This document shows, in pieces, positions 16,581 to 25,128 of a DNA stretch of 64,000 nt (within the stretch, counting starts at the first letter, position 1; the number at the start of each line of letters is the position of its first letter). The DNA is taken from positions 27,869 through 91,868 of the forward strand of contig JAEESO010000007.1 of NCBI GenBank assembly GCA_016286385.1, given 5' to 3'. The notes under the pieces were generated by a model. That model was not told the origin of the DNA, did not search any database, and was given only the letters and a program-made list of their open reading frames with translations. The position numbers were made by a program, and so were the translations under genes. Source of the DNA: Bacteroidales bacterium (lineage in GTDB: Bacteria > Bacteroidota > Bacteroidia > Bacteroidales > UBA932).

Positions 16581-19466
16581 ATGAAGAAACTGATTCTACT
16601 ATCCATTCTGGCAATTTCGGTCATTGCCTGCGGCCCCCGCTATGAAACCGTGAAAGGAGACCCCCTGGGCGCAAAGATCTGCACCCTTGACAACGGACTG
16701 AAGATCTATATGTCCGTGAATAAGGATGAACCCCGCATTCAGACATACATAGCCGTCCATGCCGGCGGAAAGGACGATCCCGCAGACAACACCGGCCTTG
16801 CCCATTACCTTGAGCACATGATGTTCAAGGGCACGGAACAGTTCGGTACCCAGGACTACGAGGCGGAAAAACCGCTTCTGGCCCAGATAGATTCGCTCTA
16901 TGACGTATACCGTACCCTTACGGATCCGGCCGATCGGGAAGCCCTGTACCACCAGATAGACTCCGTGAGCCTGGAGGCCTCAAAGATTGCCATTCCCAAT
17001 GAGTATGACAAGCTGATGTCAATAATAGGCTCTGAAGGTTCCAATGCATTTACGTCCAACGATGTAACCTGCTACGTTGAGGAGATCCCTTCAAACCAGA
17101 TAGAGAACTGGGCGCGCATTCAGGCCGATCGCTTCATGAACTGCGTCTTCCGCGGTTTCCATACGGAACTTGAGGCTGTCTACGAGGAAAAGAACATGGG
17201 CCTTACGGATGACGGCGAAAAAGCCATCGACGCCCTTGACAGTATGCTCTTTGTCCATCATCCATATGGCACCCAGACCGTTATCGGCACGCAGGATCAC
17301 CTTAAGAATCCTTCCCTGAGAGCCATCCGTCATCAGAAAGATACCTATTATGTTCCCAATAACGTTGCCATCTGCCTCTCCGGAGACTTTGACCCGGATC
17401 AGATGGTAAAGACCATCAAGAAGTATTTTGGTCAGTGGAAACCAAATCCCGCACTCCCTGAGCGCAGCATTGCTCCGGAAGATCCCATCATTGAGCCCAA
17501 GGTTAAGGACGTGTATGGCTATGACGCAGAGTTTGTCATGCTTGGCTGGCGCACTCCCGGAGAGTCTTTCCCTGAGAGCGAGATCTCTGAGATTGCAGGA
17601 GACATCCTGTACAACGGTAATGCCGGCCTTGTAGACCGCAACCTCCTTCAGTCCCAGGCCATCCTGGGTGGCGGATTCTTTAATTACAACCGCTCAGACT
17701 GGGGACTGCTGCTTGCCGAGGGCATGCCTAAGGAAGGCCAGAGCCTTCAGAACGTGCTTGATCTCCTCCTTGGGGAGGTAGATAAACTCCGTAGGGGTGA
17801 GTTCTCAGAGGAGCTTCTTGAGGCCGTGAAGGCAAACTATAAATTATCGGCCATGGAGGGCCTTACCTCCAACCGCTACCGCACAACGCTCTTTATGAAT
17901 TCCTTCATAAACGGAACTTCCTGGAAATGGGAGGCCGGAAAACTTGACAGGATGAGTAAGGTTTCAAAGGAGGACGTTGTGGCCTGGGCCAATAAATATC
18001 TCCCTGAGGACGGCTATGCTGTTGTTTTCAAGCACCTTGGAGAGGATAAGAGCATAAAGAAGATAGACGCCCCCAAGATTACCCCCATCTACACCAACAG
18101 GGACAAGCAGAGCGCCTTCCTCGCAGAGATTGCAGCCAGTGAGCCCGCTCCCATTGAGCCAGTCTTCGTGGACTATGAGAAGGATATGACCGTGGCCGAT
18201 TTTGACGGCCTCAGGCTCCTGTACAAGAAAAACGAGAGGAATGACATTGCCTCCCTTGCTTTCCGTTACGACCGCGGATCGGACAATGACCCGGTACTAT
18301 CCATAGCCGCCGATTATTTCTCATATCTTGGCTCTGACAAATACACCGCAGAGGACTTTGCCATGAAGCTCTACGGCCTTGCCTGTAGCGCTACTCCCCG
18401 TGTGGGCGGAAACACCACCGCAATATCCCTTACAGGCCTTTCAGAGAATCTGCCCGCCGCCCTTGAAGCGCTGGAGTATCAGCTCCGTAACGTGCAACCT
18501 GATGAAGATATCCTCTCTGAGCTCAAGGCCGATATCCTCCGCTCCCGCGAAGACTCAAAGAAGAACCAGAGGGCCTGCAGCAGCGCTCTTCAGAATTATC
18601 TCACCTACGGTCCAGAGTATATCAAGGCCGGAACTCTTACTAACGCGGCTGTATCGGCCCTGGAATCTGAAGACGTCCTTGAATCCCTGGAAGAGCTCCT
18701 TGAAAAGCAGCATACCATATTATATTATGGTCCGGCATCGCTCGATGAGGTGAAGGAGATGCTCTCAAAGTATCATCCCACGGATGAGCTTGAGCCACTG
18801 GAGAAGACTCATCCCGCAAAGCGCCTCACGCCCTCTGCAAAGGTTTATGTGAGCCATTACGATTCCCGCCAGTTCAACTACGTGCAGTACTCGGACCGCG
18901 GGGAAGGCTTCTCCCTGGATGAGGCTCCTTACATTGATCTTTTCAACGAGTATTACGGCGGCGGCATGAATGCCATCGTGTTCCAGGAGATGAGAGAGTC
19001 CCGCGCTCTGGCTTACGGCGCCGGCGCCTGGCTCTCAGAGCCCGCCTTCAAGGCCGATACCTACTCCTTCCGCGCCTACATAGCCTCCCAGAACGACAAA
19101 CTCCGCAAGGCTGTGGAGGGCTTTGAGGAAATAATCGAAACCCTGCCGGAAGCCCCCGAGAACCTTGAAATCGCAAAGGCTGCAATACTTGGAAAGCTCC
19201 GCACCCAGCGATTGATAGGGGAGCAGGTTCTCTACAGCTACCTCCAGGCCCAGGAGCTTGGTCTGACTGAGCCCCGTGAGAAGCTTATCTTCGAGAAAGT
19301 GGGTGCTCTCACTATGGAAGATCTGAAGGCCACCCACGCCAAATGGATTGCCGGCCGCACCTACAACTACGCCATCCTGGGGGATACCAGGGACATGGAT
19401 ATGGCCTACCTGAAGACCCTTGGCCCCGTCCAGATAGTGCCCTTGACGGAAATCTTTGGCTACTAA
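16581..19466 (+). CDS. M16-family zinc metallopeptidase lipoprotein
   Basis: A 961-residue protein with a lipoprotein signal (S-V-I-A-C, C17) and two insulinase-type halves. The inverted zinc motif H75-Y-L-E78-H79 is followed by the downstream glutamate region E-A-V-Y-E-E-K-N (about 200-207). Only the N-terminal half carries the metal site, as usual for this family. It would degrade peptides in the periplasm or at the outer membrane. It stands alone between a divergent promoter and a 26-base palindrome that probably ends the transcript. Confidence 0.9.
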   Translation: MKKLILLSILAISVIACGPRYETVKGDPLGAKICTLDNGLKIYMSVNKDEPRIQTYIAVHAGGKDDPADNTGLAHYLEHMMFKGTEQFGTQDYEAEKPLLAQIDSLYDVYRTLTDPADREALYHQIDSVSLEASKIAIPNEYDKLMSIIGSEGSNAFTSNDVTCYVEEIPSNQIENWARIQADRFMNCVFRGFHTELEAVYEEKNMGLTDDGEKAIDALDSMLFVHHPYGTQTVIGTQDHLKNPSLRAIRHQKDTYYVPNNVAICLSGDFDPDQMVKTIKKYFGQWKPNPALPERSIAPEDPIIEPKVKDVYGYDAEFVMLGWRTPGESFPESEISEIAGDILYNGNAGLVDRNLLQSQAILGGGFFNYNRSDWGLLLAEGMPKEGQSLQNVLDLLLGEVDKLRRGEFSEELLEAVKANYKLSAMEGLTSNRYRTTLFMNSFINGTSWKWEAGKLDRMSKVSKEDVVAWANKYLPEDGYAVVFKHLGEDKSIKKIDAPKITPIYTNRDKQSAFLAEIAASEPAPIEPVFVDYEKDMTVADFDGLRLLYKKNERNDIASLAFRYDRGSDNDPVLSIAADYFSYLGSDKYTAEDFAMKLYGLACSATPRVGGNTTAISLTGLSENLPAALEALEYQLRNVQPDEDILSELKADILRSREDSKKNQRACSSALQNYLTYGPEYIKAGTLTNAAVSALESEDVLESLEELLEKQHTILYYGPASLDEVKEMLSKYHPTDELEPLEKTHPAKRLTPSAKVYVSHYDSRQFNYVQYSDRGEGFSLDEAPYIDLFNEYYGGGMNAIVFQEMRESRALAYGAGAWLSEPAFKADTYSFRAYIASQNDKLRKAVEGFEEIIETLPEAPENLEIAKAAILGKLRTQRLIGEQVLYSYLQAQELGLTEPREKLIFEKVGALTMEDLKATHAKWIAGRTYNYAILGDTRDMDMAYLKTLGPVQIVPLTEIFGY

Positions 19467-19495
19467 CCTTCTGATAATCAGCCTATTGTCCAAAG

Positions 19496-19521
19496 TCGGG
19501 TGCACCTGCAGGTGCACCCGA
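19496..19521 (+). terminator. 26-base perfect palindrome, likely terminator
   Basis: Every base of 19496-19521 pairs with its mirror (half-site T-C-G-G-G-T-G-C-A-C-C-T-G). It begins 29 bases after the M16 stop and is followed by ATTATTTATAAG, a weak U-tract. A transcript would fold into a stem of about 11 pairs. A dimeric-protein binding site is the alternative reading. Confidence 0.5.
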
Positions 19522-19584
19522 TTATTTATAAGTGATTGAGTATCAGTGAGATGCGCGTCAATTATTAATTTTTTACAATTTTTT

Positions 19585-19615
19585 ATTGCAATTCAATAAT
19601 TAATTATTATCTTTG
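19585..19615 (+). promoter_or_regulatory. promoter of the flotillin operon
   Basis: ATTG at 19585-19588, a 19-base spacer, and TATCTTTG at 19608-19615. The layout matches the Bacteroidota -33/-7 consensus and lies 26 bases before the ATG at 19642. Confidence 0.65.
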
Positions 19616-19641
19616 CAAAAGAAACCAAAATCTTTTGCACA

Positions 19642-20235
19642 ATGATCACATTATGGTGGGCCGGTCTTACCCCGGTTATGAAGATCCTCTGGGTGGCAAC
19701 ACTTGCCGCTACCCTGATTTTCATCATTCAAAGTATCCTCACTTTTGTGGGCGCAGACGCAGACGCCAGCGCAGACTTTGACATTGACGGTGATGCCGAT
19801 ATGTCAATGGACGGCGCCAGCCTGTACAGCTTCCGCAACTTCGTGAACTTTATCCTGGGCTTTGGCTGGAGTGCAATCCTCCTGCAGCCCTCCATCTCCT
19901 CCTGGCCGGTGCTCATCCTGGTGTCGGTGATTATCGGCGTAGCCCTTGTTGCCGGCGTGATGTACCTTTTCAAATGGCTTGCAAGCATGCAGCAAAGCGG
20001 CAACATCAACCTTGAAAAATCTGCCGCAGGAGCGGAAGGCACTGTTTACCTTACTATTCCTGGCGCACGCGCAGGAAAGGGAAAGGTCCAGATTACCATC
20101 TCCGGAGCAGTCCGTGAGTATGACGCCGTTTATGAGGGAGAATCGGCCCTCAAGACAGGAACTCCCATCCGCGTTGTGGATGTAATTGATTCCAACACCC
20201 TCCTTGTAGAAGACATTAACACTTATACCGTATAA
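19642..20235 (+). CDS. NfeD-like membrane protein, flotillin partner
   Basis: A 197-residue protein with a helix at 12-35, an Asp-rich linker (about 40-57), two more helices (about 65-112), and a C-terminal beta-rich OB-fold domain (about 130-197) like that of NfeD/YuaF proteins. These usually sit beside SPFH proteins and act with them in membrane microdomains; the gene here lies 3 bases before a flotillin-type gene, which fits. The Asp-rich loop (alternating D and A/S/G) is unusual and may bind divalent ions. Confidence 0.75.
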   Translation: MITLWWAGLTPVMKILWVATLAATLIFIIQSILTFVGADADASADFDIDGDADMSMDGASLYSFRNFVNFILGFGWSAILLQPSISSWPVLILVSVIIGVALVAGVMYLFKWLASMQQSGNINLEKSAAGAEGTVYLTIPGARAGKGKVQITISGAVREYDAVYEGESALKTGTPIRVVDVIDSNTLLVEDINTYTV

Positions 20236-20238
20236 ATT

Positions 20239-21606
20239 ATGCCTACACTTACCCTTATCCTCATCCTTGTGGCCGTGCTCTTCGTGACGCTGGCCGCTAT
20301 CCTCAGGCGCTACAGGCGCTGCCCCTCAGACAAGATTCTGGTAATTTACGGTAAAACCGGCCGCTCTTCATCGGCCCGTTGCGTACACGGTGGCGCAGCA
20401 TTCATCTGGCCCGTGTTCCAGGATTATGCATATCTGGACCTCAAGCCTATCTCCATCGAGTGCAACCTCACCAACGCCCTTTCCAAGCAGAATATCCGCG
20501 TAGACGTTCCCTGCCGCTTCACCGTTGGTATCTCCACGGAGCAGGAGGTCATGACAAACGCCGCAGAGCGTCTCCTTGGCCTCTCCACAGACAGCATCCA
20601 GAGCATCGCTACGGATATCCTCTTCGGTCAGCTCCGTCTTGTTATTGCAACCATGGACATCGAGGAAATCAACGCCGATAGGGACAAATTCCTTGCAAGC
20701 GTCTCCGCAAACGTGGAGGCAGAGCTCCGTAAGATCGGCCTTAAACTCATCAACGTGAACGTCACCGATATCCGTGACGAATCCGGCTACATCGAGGCCC
20801 TCGGTAAGGAAGCCGCCGCAAAGGCCATCAACGACGCAAAGAAGAGCGTCGCAGAGCAGAACCGTTACGGTGAAACCGGTAAGGCAAATGCCGATAAAGA
20901 CACCCGTGTGAACGTTGCCGCCGCAGACGCAGATGCCGTGAAGGGTGAGAACAACGCCCGTATAGAGATCGCAAATTCCGACGCCCTCCGCCGTCAGAAG
21001 ACCGCTGAGGCAGACCGCCTTGCAGTGGCCGCAGAAAAGGTTCAGGCCGCAAAGGCCCTGGAGGAAGCCTATCAGAGTGAGCGTGACGCTGAACTTGCAC
21101 GTGCAGAACGTGAAGAGGCTACCCAGAAGGCAAACATCGTGGTTGCCGCAGAGATTGACAAGCAGAAGAAGATCATCGAGGCCGAGGCCGAAGCAGAGCA
21201 GATCCGCCGCAAGGCAAAGGGTGAAGCAGACGCTATCTTCGCAAGGATGGACGCGCAGGCACGCGGTATCCAGGAAGTCCTCAATAAGCAGGCCGAAGGT
21301 TTCCGCAACCTGGTTGGAGCCGCTGAAGGTGACGCCCAGAAGGCTGTCCTCATGATGATTGCCGATAAACTCCCTGAACTTGTCAAGACCCAGGTAGAGG
21401 CCGTCAAGGGCATCAACATTGACAAGGTAACCGTATGGGATACCGGCTCAAATGCCAACGGAAAAACCGCCACTTCCAACTTCATCTCCGGTATGATGCA
21501 GTCCGTACCTCCGCTCCAGGACCTCTTCAAGATGGCCGGTATGGAACTTCCCTCATACCTGAAGGGTAAGCCGGAAGAGCAGGCTCAGCCAGAGAAGGAG
21601 GAGTAA
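20239..21606 (+). CDS. flotillin-type SPFH/Band-7 protein
   Basis: A 455-residue protein with one N-terminal membrane segment (residues 3-23), an SPFH domain (about 30-190), and a long Ala/Glu/Lys-rich coiled coil (about 195-350) with repeated A-E-A-E and K-A-K-G-E-A units, as in YqiK/flotillins. It scaffolds membrane microdomains as oligomers. The operon partner upstream is NfeD-like. Downstream an Xre-type regulator gene overlaps its stop codon (TAATG). Confidence 0.88.
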   Translation: MPTLTLILILVAVLFVTLAAILRRYRRCPSDKILVIYGKTGRSSSARCVHGGAAFIWPVFQDYAYLDLKPISIECNLTNALSKQNIRVDVPCRFTVGISTEQEVMTNAAERLLGLSTDSIQSIATDILFGQLRLVIATMDIEEINADRDKFLASVSANVEAELRKIGLKLINVNVTDIRDESGYIEALGKEAAAKAINDAKKSVAEQNRYGETGKANADKDTRVNVAAADADAVKGENNARIEIANSDALRRQKTAEADRLAVAAEKVQAAKALEEAYQSERDAELARAEREEATQKANIVVAAEIDKQKKIIEAEAEAEQIRRKAKGEADAIFARMDAQARGIQEVLNKQAEGFRNLVGAAEGDAQKAVLMMIADKLPELVKTQVEAVKGINIDKVTVWDTGSNANGKTATSNFISGMMQSVPPLQDLFKMAGMELPSYLKGKPEEQAQPEKEE

Positions 21607-21812
21607 TGCCCATCATCACTAATATAGATGTCATGCTGGCCCGCCGGAAGATGTCTTCCGGTGAGCTGGCAGAGAAGATTGGCATTACCCCCGCCAACCT
21701 CTCCATCCTCAAGACCGGCAAGGCCAAGGCCGTGAGGCTGTCCACCATGGATGCCCTCTGCAAGGCCCTGGACTGCCAGCCAGGGGATCTGCTGGAATAT
21801 AAACCGGATTAG
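21606..21812 (+). CDS. small Xre/Cro-family helix-turn-helix regulator
   Basis: A 68-residue protein that is almost entirely one helix-turn-helix domain (YozG-like): residues 19-45 form the two DNA-contact helices (S-S-G-E-L-A-E-K-I-G-I-T-P-A-N-L-S) and the C-terminal C-Q-P-G-D-L-L-E is typical. It overlaps the flotillin stop by one base, so it is made with the microdomain proteins and may control that operon. This is inferred from position only. Confidence 0.8.
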   Translation: MPIITNIDVMLARRKMSSGELAEKIGITPANLSILKTGKAKAVRLSTMDALCKALDCQPGDLLEYKPD

Positions 21813-21849
21813 CCCGTGGCGTTAAACGGCTAACATTCAATAAGTTATG

Positions 21850-21885
21850 CAAATTAGGGTGCGCGTTTTTGCGCACCCTAATTTG
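21850..21885. terminator. bidirectional terminator between the flotillin operon and umuDC
   Basis: A perfect 15-base-pair stem (21850-21864 with 21871-21885) around a GTTTTT loop, placed between two convergent genes (stops at 21812 and 21925). The flanking A/T-rich arms give U-rich ends in both directions. Confidence 0.7.
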
Positions 21886-21924
21886 TGTAATACACTTATC
21901 TTCAATCATTTAGCTCCACGGCTT

Positions 21925-23187
21925 TTACTTTACGGTTACCTTGGGAATATCGCTCCAGAGTGTGGTGTAGTGGGGGGAGCGGTGCTCCTGGGCCATATGG
22001 AACTGCCCGTCTCCCTGGGCGCCCCAGAGAAGGGCCCCGTTGCCAAAACTCTTGTGAATGGTGTCAAGGACCTTGGAGAGGTTTTCGTCTCGCTCCATCG
22101 TATCGGTATCGGCCCAGATGGAGGCCGATGCCCCCTCCGCGGGGATAATCTTTGTGAACACAACTCCGGCTTTCTTGTAGCCGAAACCAGGCCGGAAGAG
22201 GCTCCTTGCCGTCTTTATGGCCGACGTGACGATGGTACGGTAGTCGGCCGCCCCGTCCGGAAAAACCGTGTACAGGCCGCCGCTTGTCTGGGGGAGGCTC
22301 TCCTTGAAGCGGTTGGTCATTGCAAAGACGGCCATTTCCGTTGCCAGGGTGTTCTGGGCGCGGAGTTTTGCCGTGGCGCGTGAGGCAAAGGTTGCTATCT
22401 GCTCCGTGAATTCCTGAAGGGTTGTCACCTCGTGGGCAAAACTGCGGGAGATGCAGATACTCTGCTTGGGCTCTATCATGTCCTCGAACTCTATGCAGGG
22501 GATGCCCATGAGCTCCTTCCAGGTGCGGAATCCGGGGAGGTTGAAGAGTTTACGGACGGTTGTTTCCTGCAGCTGACAATAATCCCAGGCGGTTTTGACG
22601 CCCATATCGGCCAGTTTTTTAAAGCTGCGGCGGCCGATTCCCCATACGTCTTCCACAGGGAAAGTCCGGAGCACTTTTTCTATGTCCTGAGGCCGATACA
22701 TGAAGCATCCGCCCTGGAGTTTGGGGTATTTCTTGCATAGTTTGGAGGCAATCTTCGCAAGGGTCTTGGTAGGGGAGATGCCCACTGAGACAGGTATGGC
22801 GGTGAGGCGCCGGCACTCCCTTGAAATGGTCTTTGCGAGGGCGTCAAAATCGGCCTCCATGCCCGTCAGGTCAAGGAAGGCCTCATCTATGGAGTACACT
22901 TCCACCGACGGTGCAAAGCCTCTCAGGACTTCCTGTACGCGGGCCGACATATCCCCGTACAGCGCAAAGTTGGAGGAGAAAACCGCAACGTTGTTGCGCT
23001 CTATGATGGGTTTTATCTTGAAATAAGGATCTCCCATCTTGATGCCAAGGGCCTTGGCCTCGTTGCTGCGGGCTATGGCGCAGCCGTCGTTGTTTGACAG
23101 CACAATAACGGGCTTCCCGTTCAGTTCAGGACGGAAAACCCTTTCGCAGGAAGCGAAAAAATTGTTGCAGTCGGCAAGGGCGTACAT
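21925..23187 (-). CDS. umuC: Y-family DNA polymerase V catalytic subunit
   Basis: A 420-residue translesion polymerase. The catalytic acids are visible in D6-C-N-N-F-F and in S-I-D-E-A-F-L-D (about 98-105), with the P-F-x-x-K-P-I-x-E-R-N-N-V-type finger region between. A little-finger domain and a UmuC-specific C-terminus complete it; the length is normal for UmuC. It lies 3 bases after the umuD gene. The bidirectional hairpin at 21850 ends the transcript. Confidence 0.94.
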   Translation of the reverse strand: MYALADCNNFFASCERVFRPELNGKPVIVLSNNDGCAIARSNEAKALGIKMGDPYFKIKPIIERNNVAVFSSNFALYGDMSARVQEVLRGFAPSVEVYSIDEAFLDLTGMEADFDALAKTISRECRRLTAIPVSVGISPTKTLAKIASKLCKKYPKLQGGCFMYRPQDIEKVLRTFPVEDVWGIGRRSFKKLADMGVKTAWDYCQLQETTVRKLFNLPGFRTWKELMGIPCIEFEDMIEPKQSICISRSFAHEVTTLQEFTEQIATFASRATAKLRAQNTLATEMAVFAMTNRFKESLPQTSGGLYTVFPDGAADYRTIVTSAIKTARSLFRPGFGYKKAGVVFTKIIPAEGASASIWADTDTMERDENLSKVLDTIHKSFGNGALLWGAQGDGQFHMAQEHRSPHYTTLWSDIPKVTVK

Positions 23188-23190
23188 CCT

Positions 23191-23607
23191 CTATGCTTTC
23201 TTGATAACCCAGGTCACTACGCCCCAGATAAGGAAATCGTTGTCCGGGCCCACCGGAATGGGCTTGAATTTGCGGTTGTGTTCATTGCATGGGACAAGGG
23301 TGGCGCCCTGAGGGCCGATTTCAACGCGCTTTACGGTATATTCTCCGTCTATGAAACACACCGCCTTGCAGTCATTGTAGGGCTCCACCGCGCGGTCCAC
23401 GATGATTATGTCGCCCTCGTCCATATCGGCATCCACCATGGAAACACCGTCTATCCGGAAGAAGAACGTGGAGGCATTGTGCCTCACAAGGAGTTTCACA
23501 AGGTCCAGTTTCTCACGGAAATCGTCGGCGGGGGAGGGAAATCCCGCTTTCACTTCACCCAGAGGGCTTTCAAAACTCTCTATATTTTCAATCGGCTGTG
23601 GAATCAT
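23191..23607 (-). CDS. umuD: UmuD-type S24 self-processing protein
   Basis: A 138-residue LexA/UmuD-type peptidase. The self-cleavage site is A21-G22, the catalytic serine S56 (G-V-S-M) and the lysine K93 (Y-T-V-K-R). After cleavage the C-terminal part would join UmuC to form polymerase V. It is the first gene of umuDC. The -7 box TATCTTTG on the minus strand (23619-23612) ends four bases before the ATG. I see no classical LexA operator, but the Bacteroidota SOS box is poorly known. Confidence 0.92.
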   Translation of the reverse strand: MIPQPIENIESFESPLGEVKAGFPSPADDFREKLDLVKLLVRHNASTFFFRIDGVSMVDADMDEGDIIIVDRAVEPYNDCKAVCFIDGEYTVKRVEIGPQGATLVPCNEHNRKFKPIPVGPDNDFLIWGVVTWVIKKA

Positions 23608-23611
23608 AATC

Positions 23612-23639
23612 CAAAGATACGCTTTTTTTACTATATTTG
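23612..23639. promoter_or_regulatory. back-to-back -7 boxes for umuDC and the manC-type gene
   Basis: TATCTTTG (minus, 23619-23612) and TATATTTG (plus, 23632-23639) lie 12 bases apart. Each ends 4 to 6 bases before its start codon (23607 and 23646). Confidence 0.6.
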
Positions 23640-23645
23640 CGTGTT

Positions 23646-24686
23646 ATGAACACACACGTAGTTATTATGGCCGGTGGAATTGGCAGCAGGCTTTGGCCCC
23701 TCTCCACACCGGATGTACCTAAACAGTTTATTGATATTCTTGGCGTTGGACGCTCACTGATCCAACTTACCGTAGACCGTTTTGCCCCGCTTTGCCGCCC
23801 GGAGAACTTCTGGGTGGTAACCGGAGAGAAGTATGTGGATCTTGTGAAGGAGCAGCTTCCCGCCATCCCTCAGGACCAGATCCTTGCAGAACCCGAGGGC
23901 CGCAACACCGCCCCCTGCATAGCTTACGCTTCCTGGAAAATCCAGCGCAAGGACCCTGATGCCAATATTGTAGTTACTCCCGCAGATGCCCTGGTCCTGC
24001 GCACTGAGGAGTTCGCGCACACCATTGCCAAAGCCCTGGAGTTTACGCAGGAGCGTGACGCCATTGTCACCGTTGGCATTGCACCCACCCGTCCGGAAAC
24101 TGGCTACGGCTACATCCATGCCGCAGAAGCCCTCCGCGGCCAGCTGGTGAAAGTGAGTGAATTCAAGGAAAAACCGGATCTTGATACAGCCATAGGCTAT
24201 CTTGAAGACGGTCACTATTTCTGGAACGCCGGCATCTTCGTGTGGAACGTGAACACCATTGTCACGGAACTTCGTAACTACGCTCCCCAGATTGCCGGAG
24301 TGATGGATGAACTGGCCCCTTCTTTCTTCACGGATAAGGAACAGGAGGATCTCCGCCGCCTTTTCCACACCTGTGAGAAAATCTCCATAGACTATGCCGT
24401 GATGGAGAAAAGCCCCCGCATCTTCGTGATTGCGGAGGACCTTGCCTGGTCCGATCTTGGCAGCTGGGGCTCCGTCATGACACATCTTAAGGCCGATGAA
24501 GACGGCAATGCCGCCGTGGGTCAGGATGTGCGTCTTTTCGACTGCTCTAACTGCCTTGTACACGTTGCCTCTGAGAAGACCGTGGTGGTGGAGGGCCTTG
24601 ATGGTTACATAGTTGCAGAGTCAAAGGACAAGCTTCTTGTATGCCGCCTCTCGCAGGAGCAGCACATCAAAGAATATTCCGCGTAA
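23646..24686 (+). CDS. mannose-1-phosphate guanylyltransferase
   Basis: A 346-residue nucleotidyltransferase with the signature G-G-I-G-S-R-L-W-P-L-S at residues 10-20 and the F-W-N-A-G-I-F-V-W block near 195-203. It makes GDP-mannose from mannose-1-phosphate and GTP, for glycans and GDP-fucose. The isomerase domain of long ManC proteins is absent. I use ATG 23646, not the in-frame TTG at 23637, because the TTG lies inside the -7 box. Confidence 0.9.
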   Translation: MNTHVVIMAGGIGSRLWPLSTPDVPKQFIDILGVGRSLIQLTVDRFAPLCRPENFWVVTGEKYVDLVKEQLPAIPQDQILAEPEGRNTAPCIAYASWKIQRKDPDANIVVTPADALVLRTEEFAHTIAKALEFTQERDAIVTVGIAPTRPETGYGYIHAAEALRGQLVKVSEFKEKPDLDTAIGYLEDGHYFWNAGIFVWNVNTIVTELRNYAPQIAGVMDELAPSFFTDKEQEDLRRLFHTCEKISIDYAVMEKSPRIFVIAEDLAWSDLGSWGSVMTHLKADEDGNAAVGQDVRLFDCSNCLVHVASEKTVVVEGLDGYIVAESKDKLLVCRLSQEQHIKEYSA

Positions 24687-24703
24687 AAATTTTTAAAAAT
24701 TTT

Positions 24704-24734
24704 ATTGCGGATTCAAAAAAAGTTACTACCTTTG
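24704..24734 (+). promoter_or_regulatory. promoter of the lysine tRNA pair
   Basis: ATTG (24704-24707), a 19-base spacer, TACCTTTG (24727-24734), then the first tRNA 22 bases later. The same arrangement occurs before the L25 gene and the small RNA candidate. Confidence 0.7.
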
Positions 24735-24755
24735 CAATCCCGATTTGGGACGGAG

Positions 24756-24828
24756 GACTCGTTAGCTCAGTTGGTAGAGCACAACACTTTTAATGTTGGG
24801 GTCTCGGGTTCGAGCCCCGAACGGGTCA
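24756..24828 (+). tRNA. tRNA-Lys (anticodon TTT)
   Basis: The complete cloverleaf can be drawn. Acceptor G-A-C-T-C-G-T pairs with A-C-G-G-G-T-C, the D arm is A-G-C-T-C-A-G-T-T-G-G-T, the anticodon loop is C-T-T-T-T-A-A with stem C-A-A-C-A/T-G-T-T-G, and the T arm contains G-G-T-T-C-G-A. CCA is not encoded. It lies 14 bases before a second lysine tRNA. Confidence 0.95.
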
Positions 24829-24842
24829 CAAGACATACACCA

Positions 24843-24910
<68 letters not shown>

Positions 24911-24918
<8 letters not shown>

Positions 24919-24956
24919 AAAAAGGACGCAAGAAATTGCGTCCTTTTTTGGTGCAC
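24911..24956 (+). terminator. tRNA operon terminator whose stem reaches into the tRNA 3' end
   Basis: A perfect 21-base-pair stem (24911-24931 with 24936-24956) around GAAA. The inner GGACGCAA/TTGCGTCC part with the T6 run (24944-24949) is a standard terminator. The outer part pairs the last tRNA bases and CCA with downstream sequence. Confidence 0.85.
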
Positions 24957-25059
24957 TCCTGTTTTCAACATTGATTGAAGGGGCTCCGCCCCCTCAAACA
25001 CCCCCTTGTCGGCCTTCGGCCTCCGACCATCGCGGAAATTGCGTCCTTTTTTAGTGCAC
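24932..25059 (+). repeat. 25-base direct repeat flanking a GC-rich hairpin element
   Basis: 24932-24956 and 25035-25059 are identical except for one base (G to A). Between them lie about 78 bases that include GGGGCTCCGCCCC and GGCCTTCGGCC hairpins. This may be a duplicated terminator or the scar of a small element inserted at the tRNA end. Confidence 0.6.
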
Positions 25060-25128
25060 GATAATGCCATTATGTCAGTTGCTGATAATAGGACCGATAT
25101 TTGAAGCAAGGCGGGAAACATCTATGAT

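Noticed and set aside
23754..24563. A 269-codon open frame on the minus strand
   Set aside because: It is antisense to the mannose-1-phosphate guanylyltransferase gene. High GC at third positions creates such frames.
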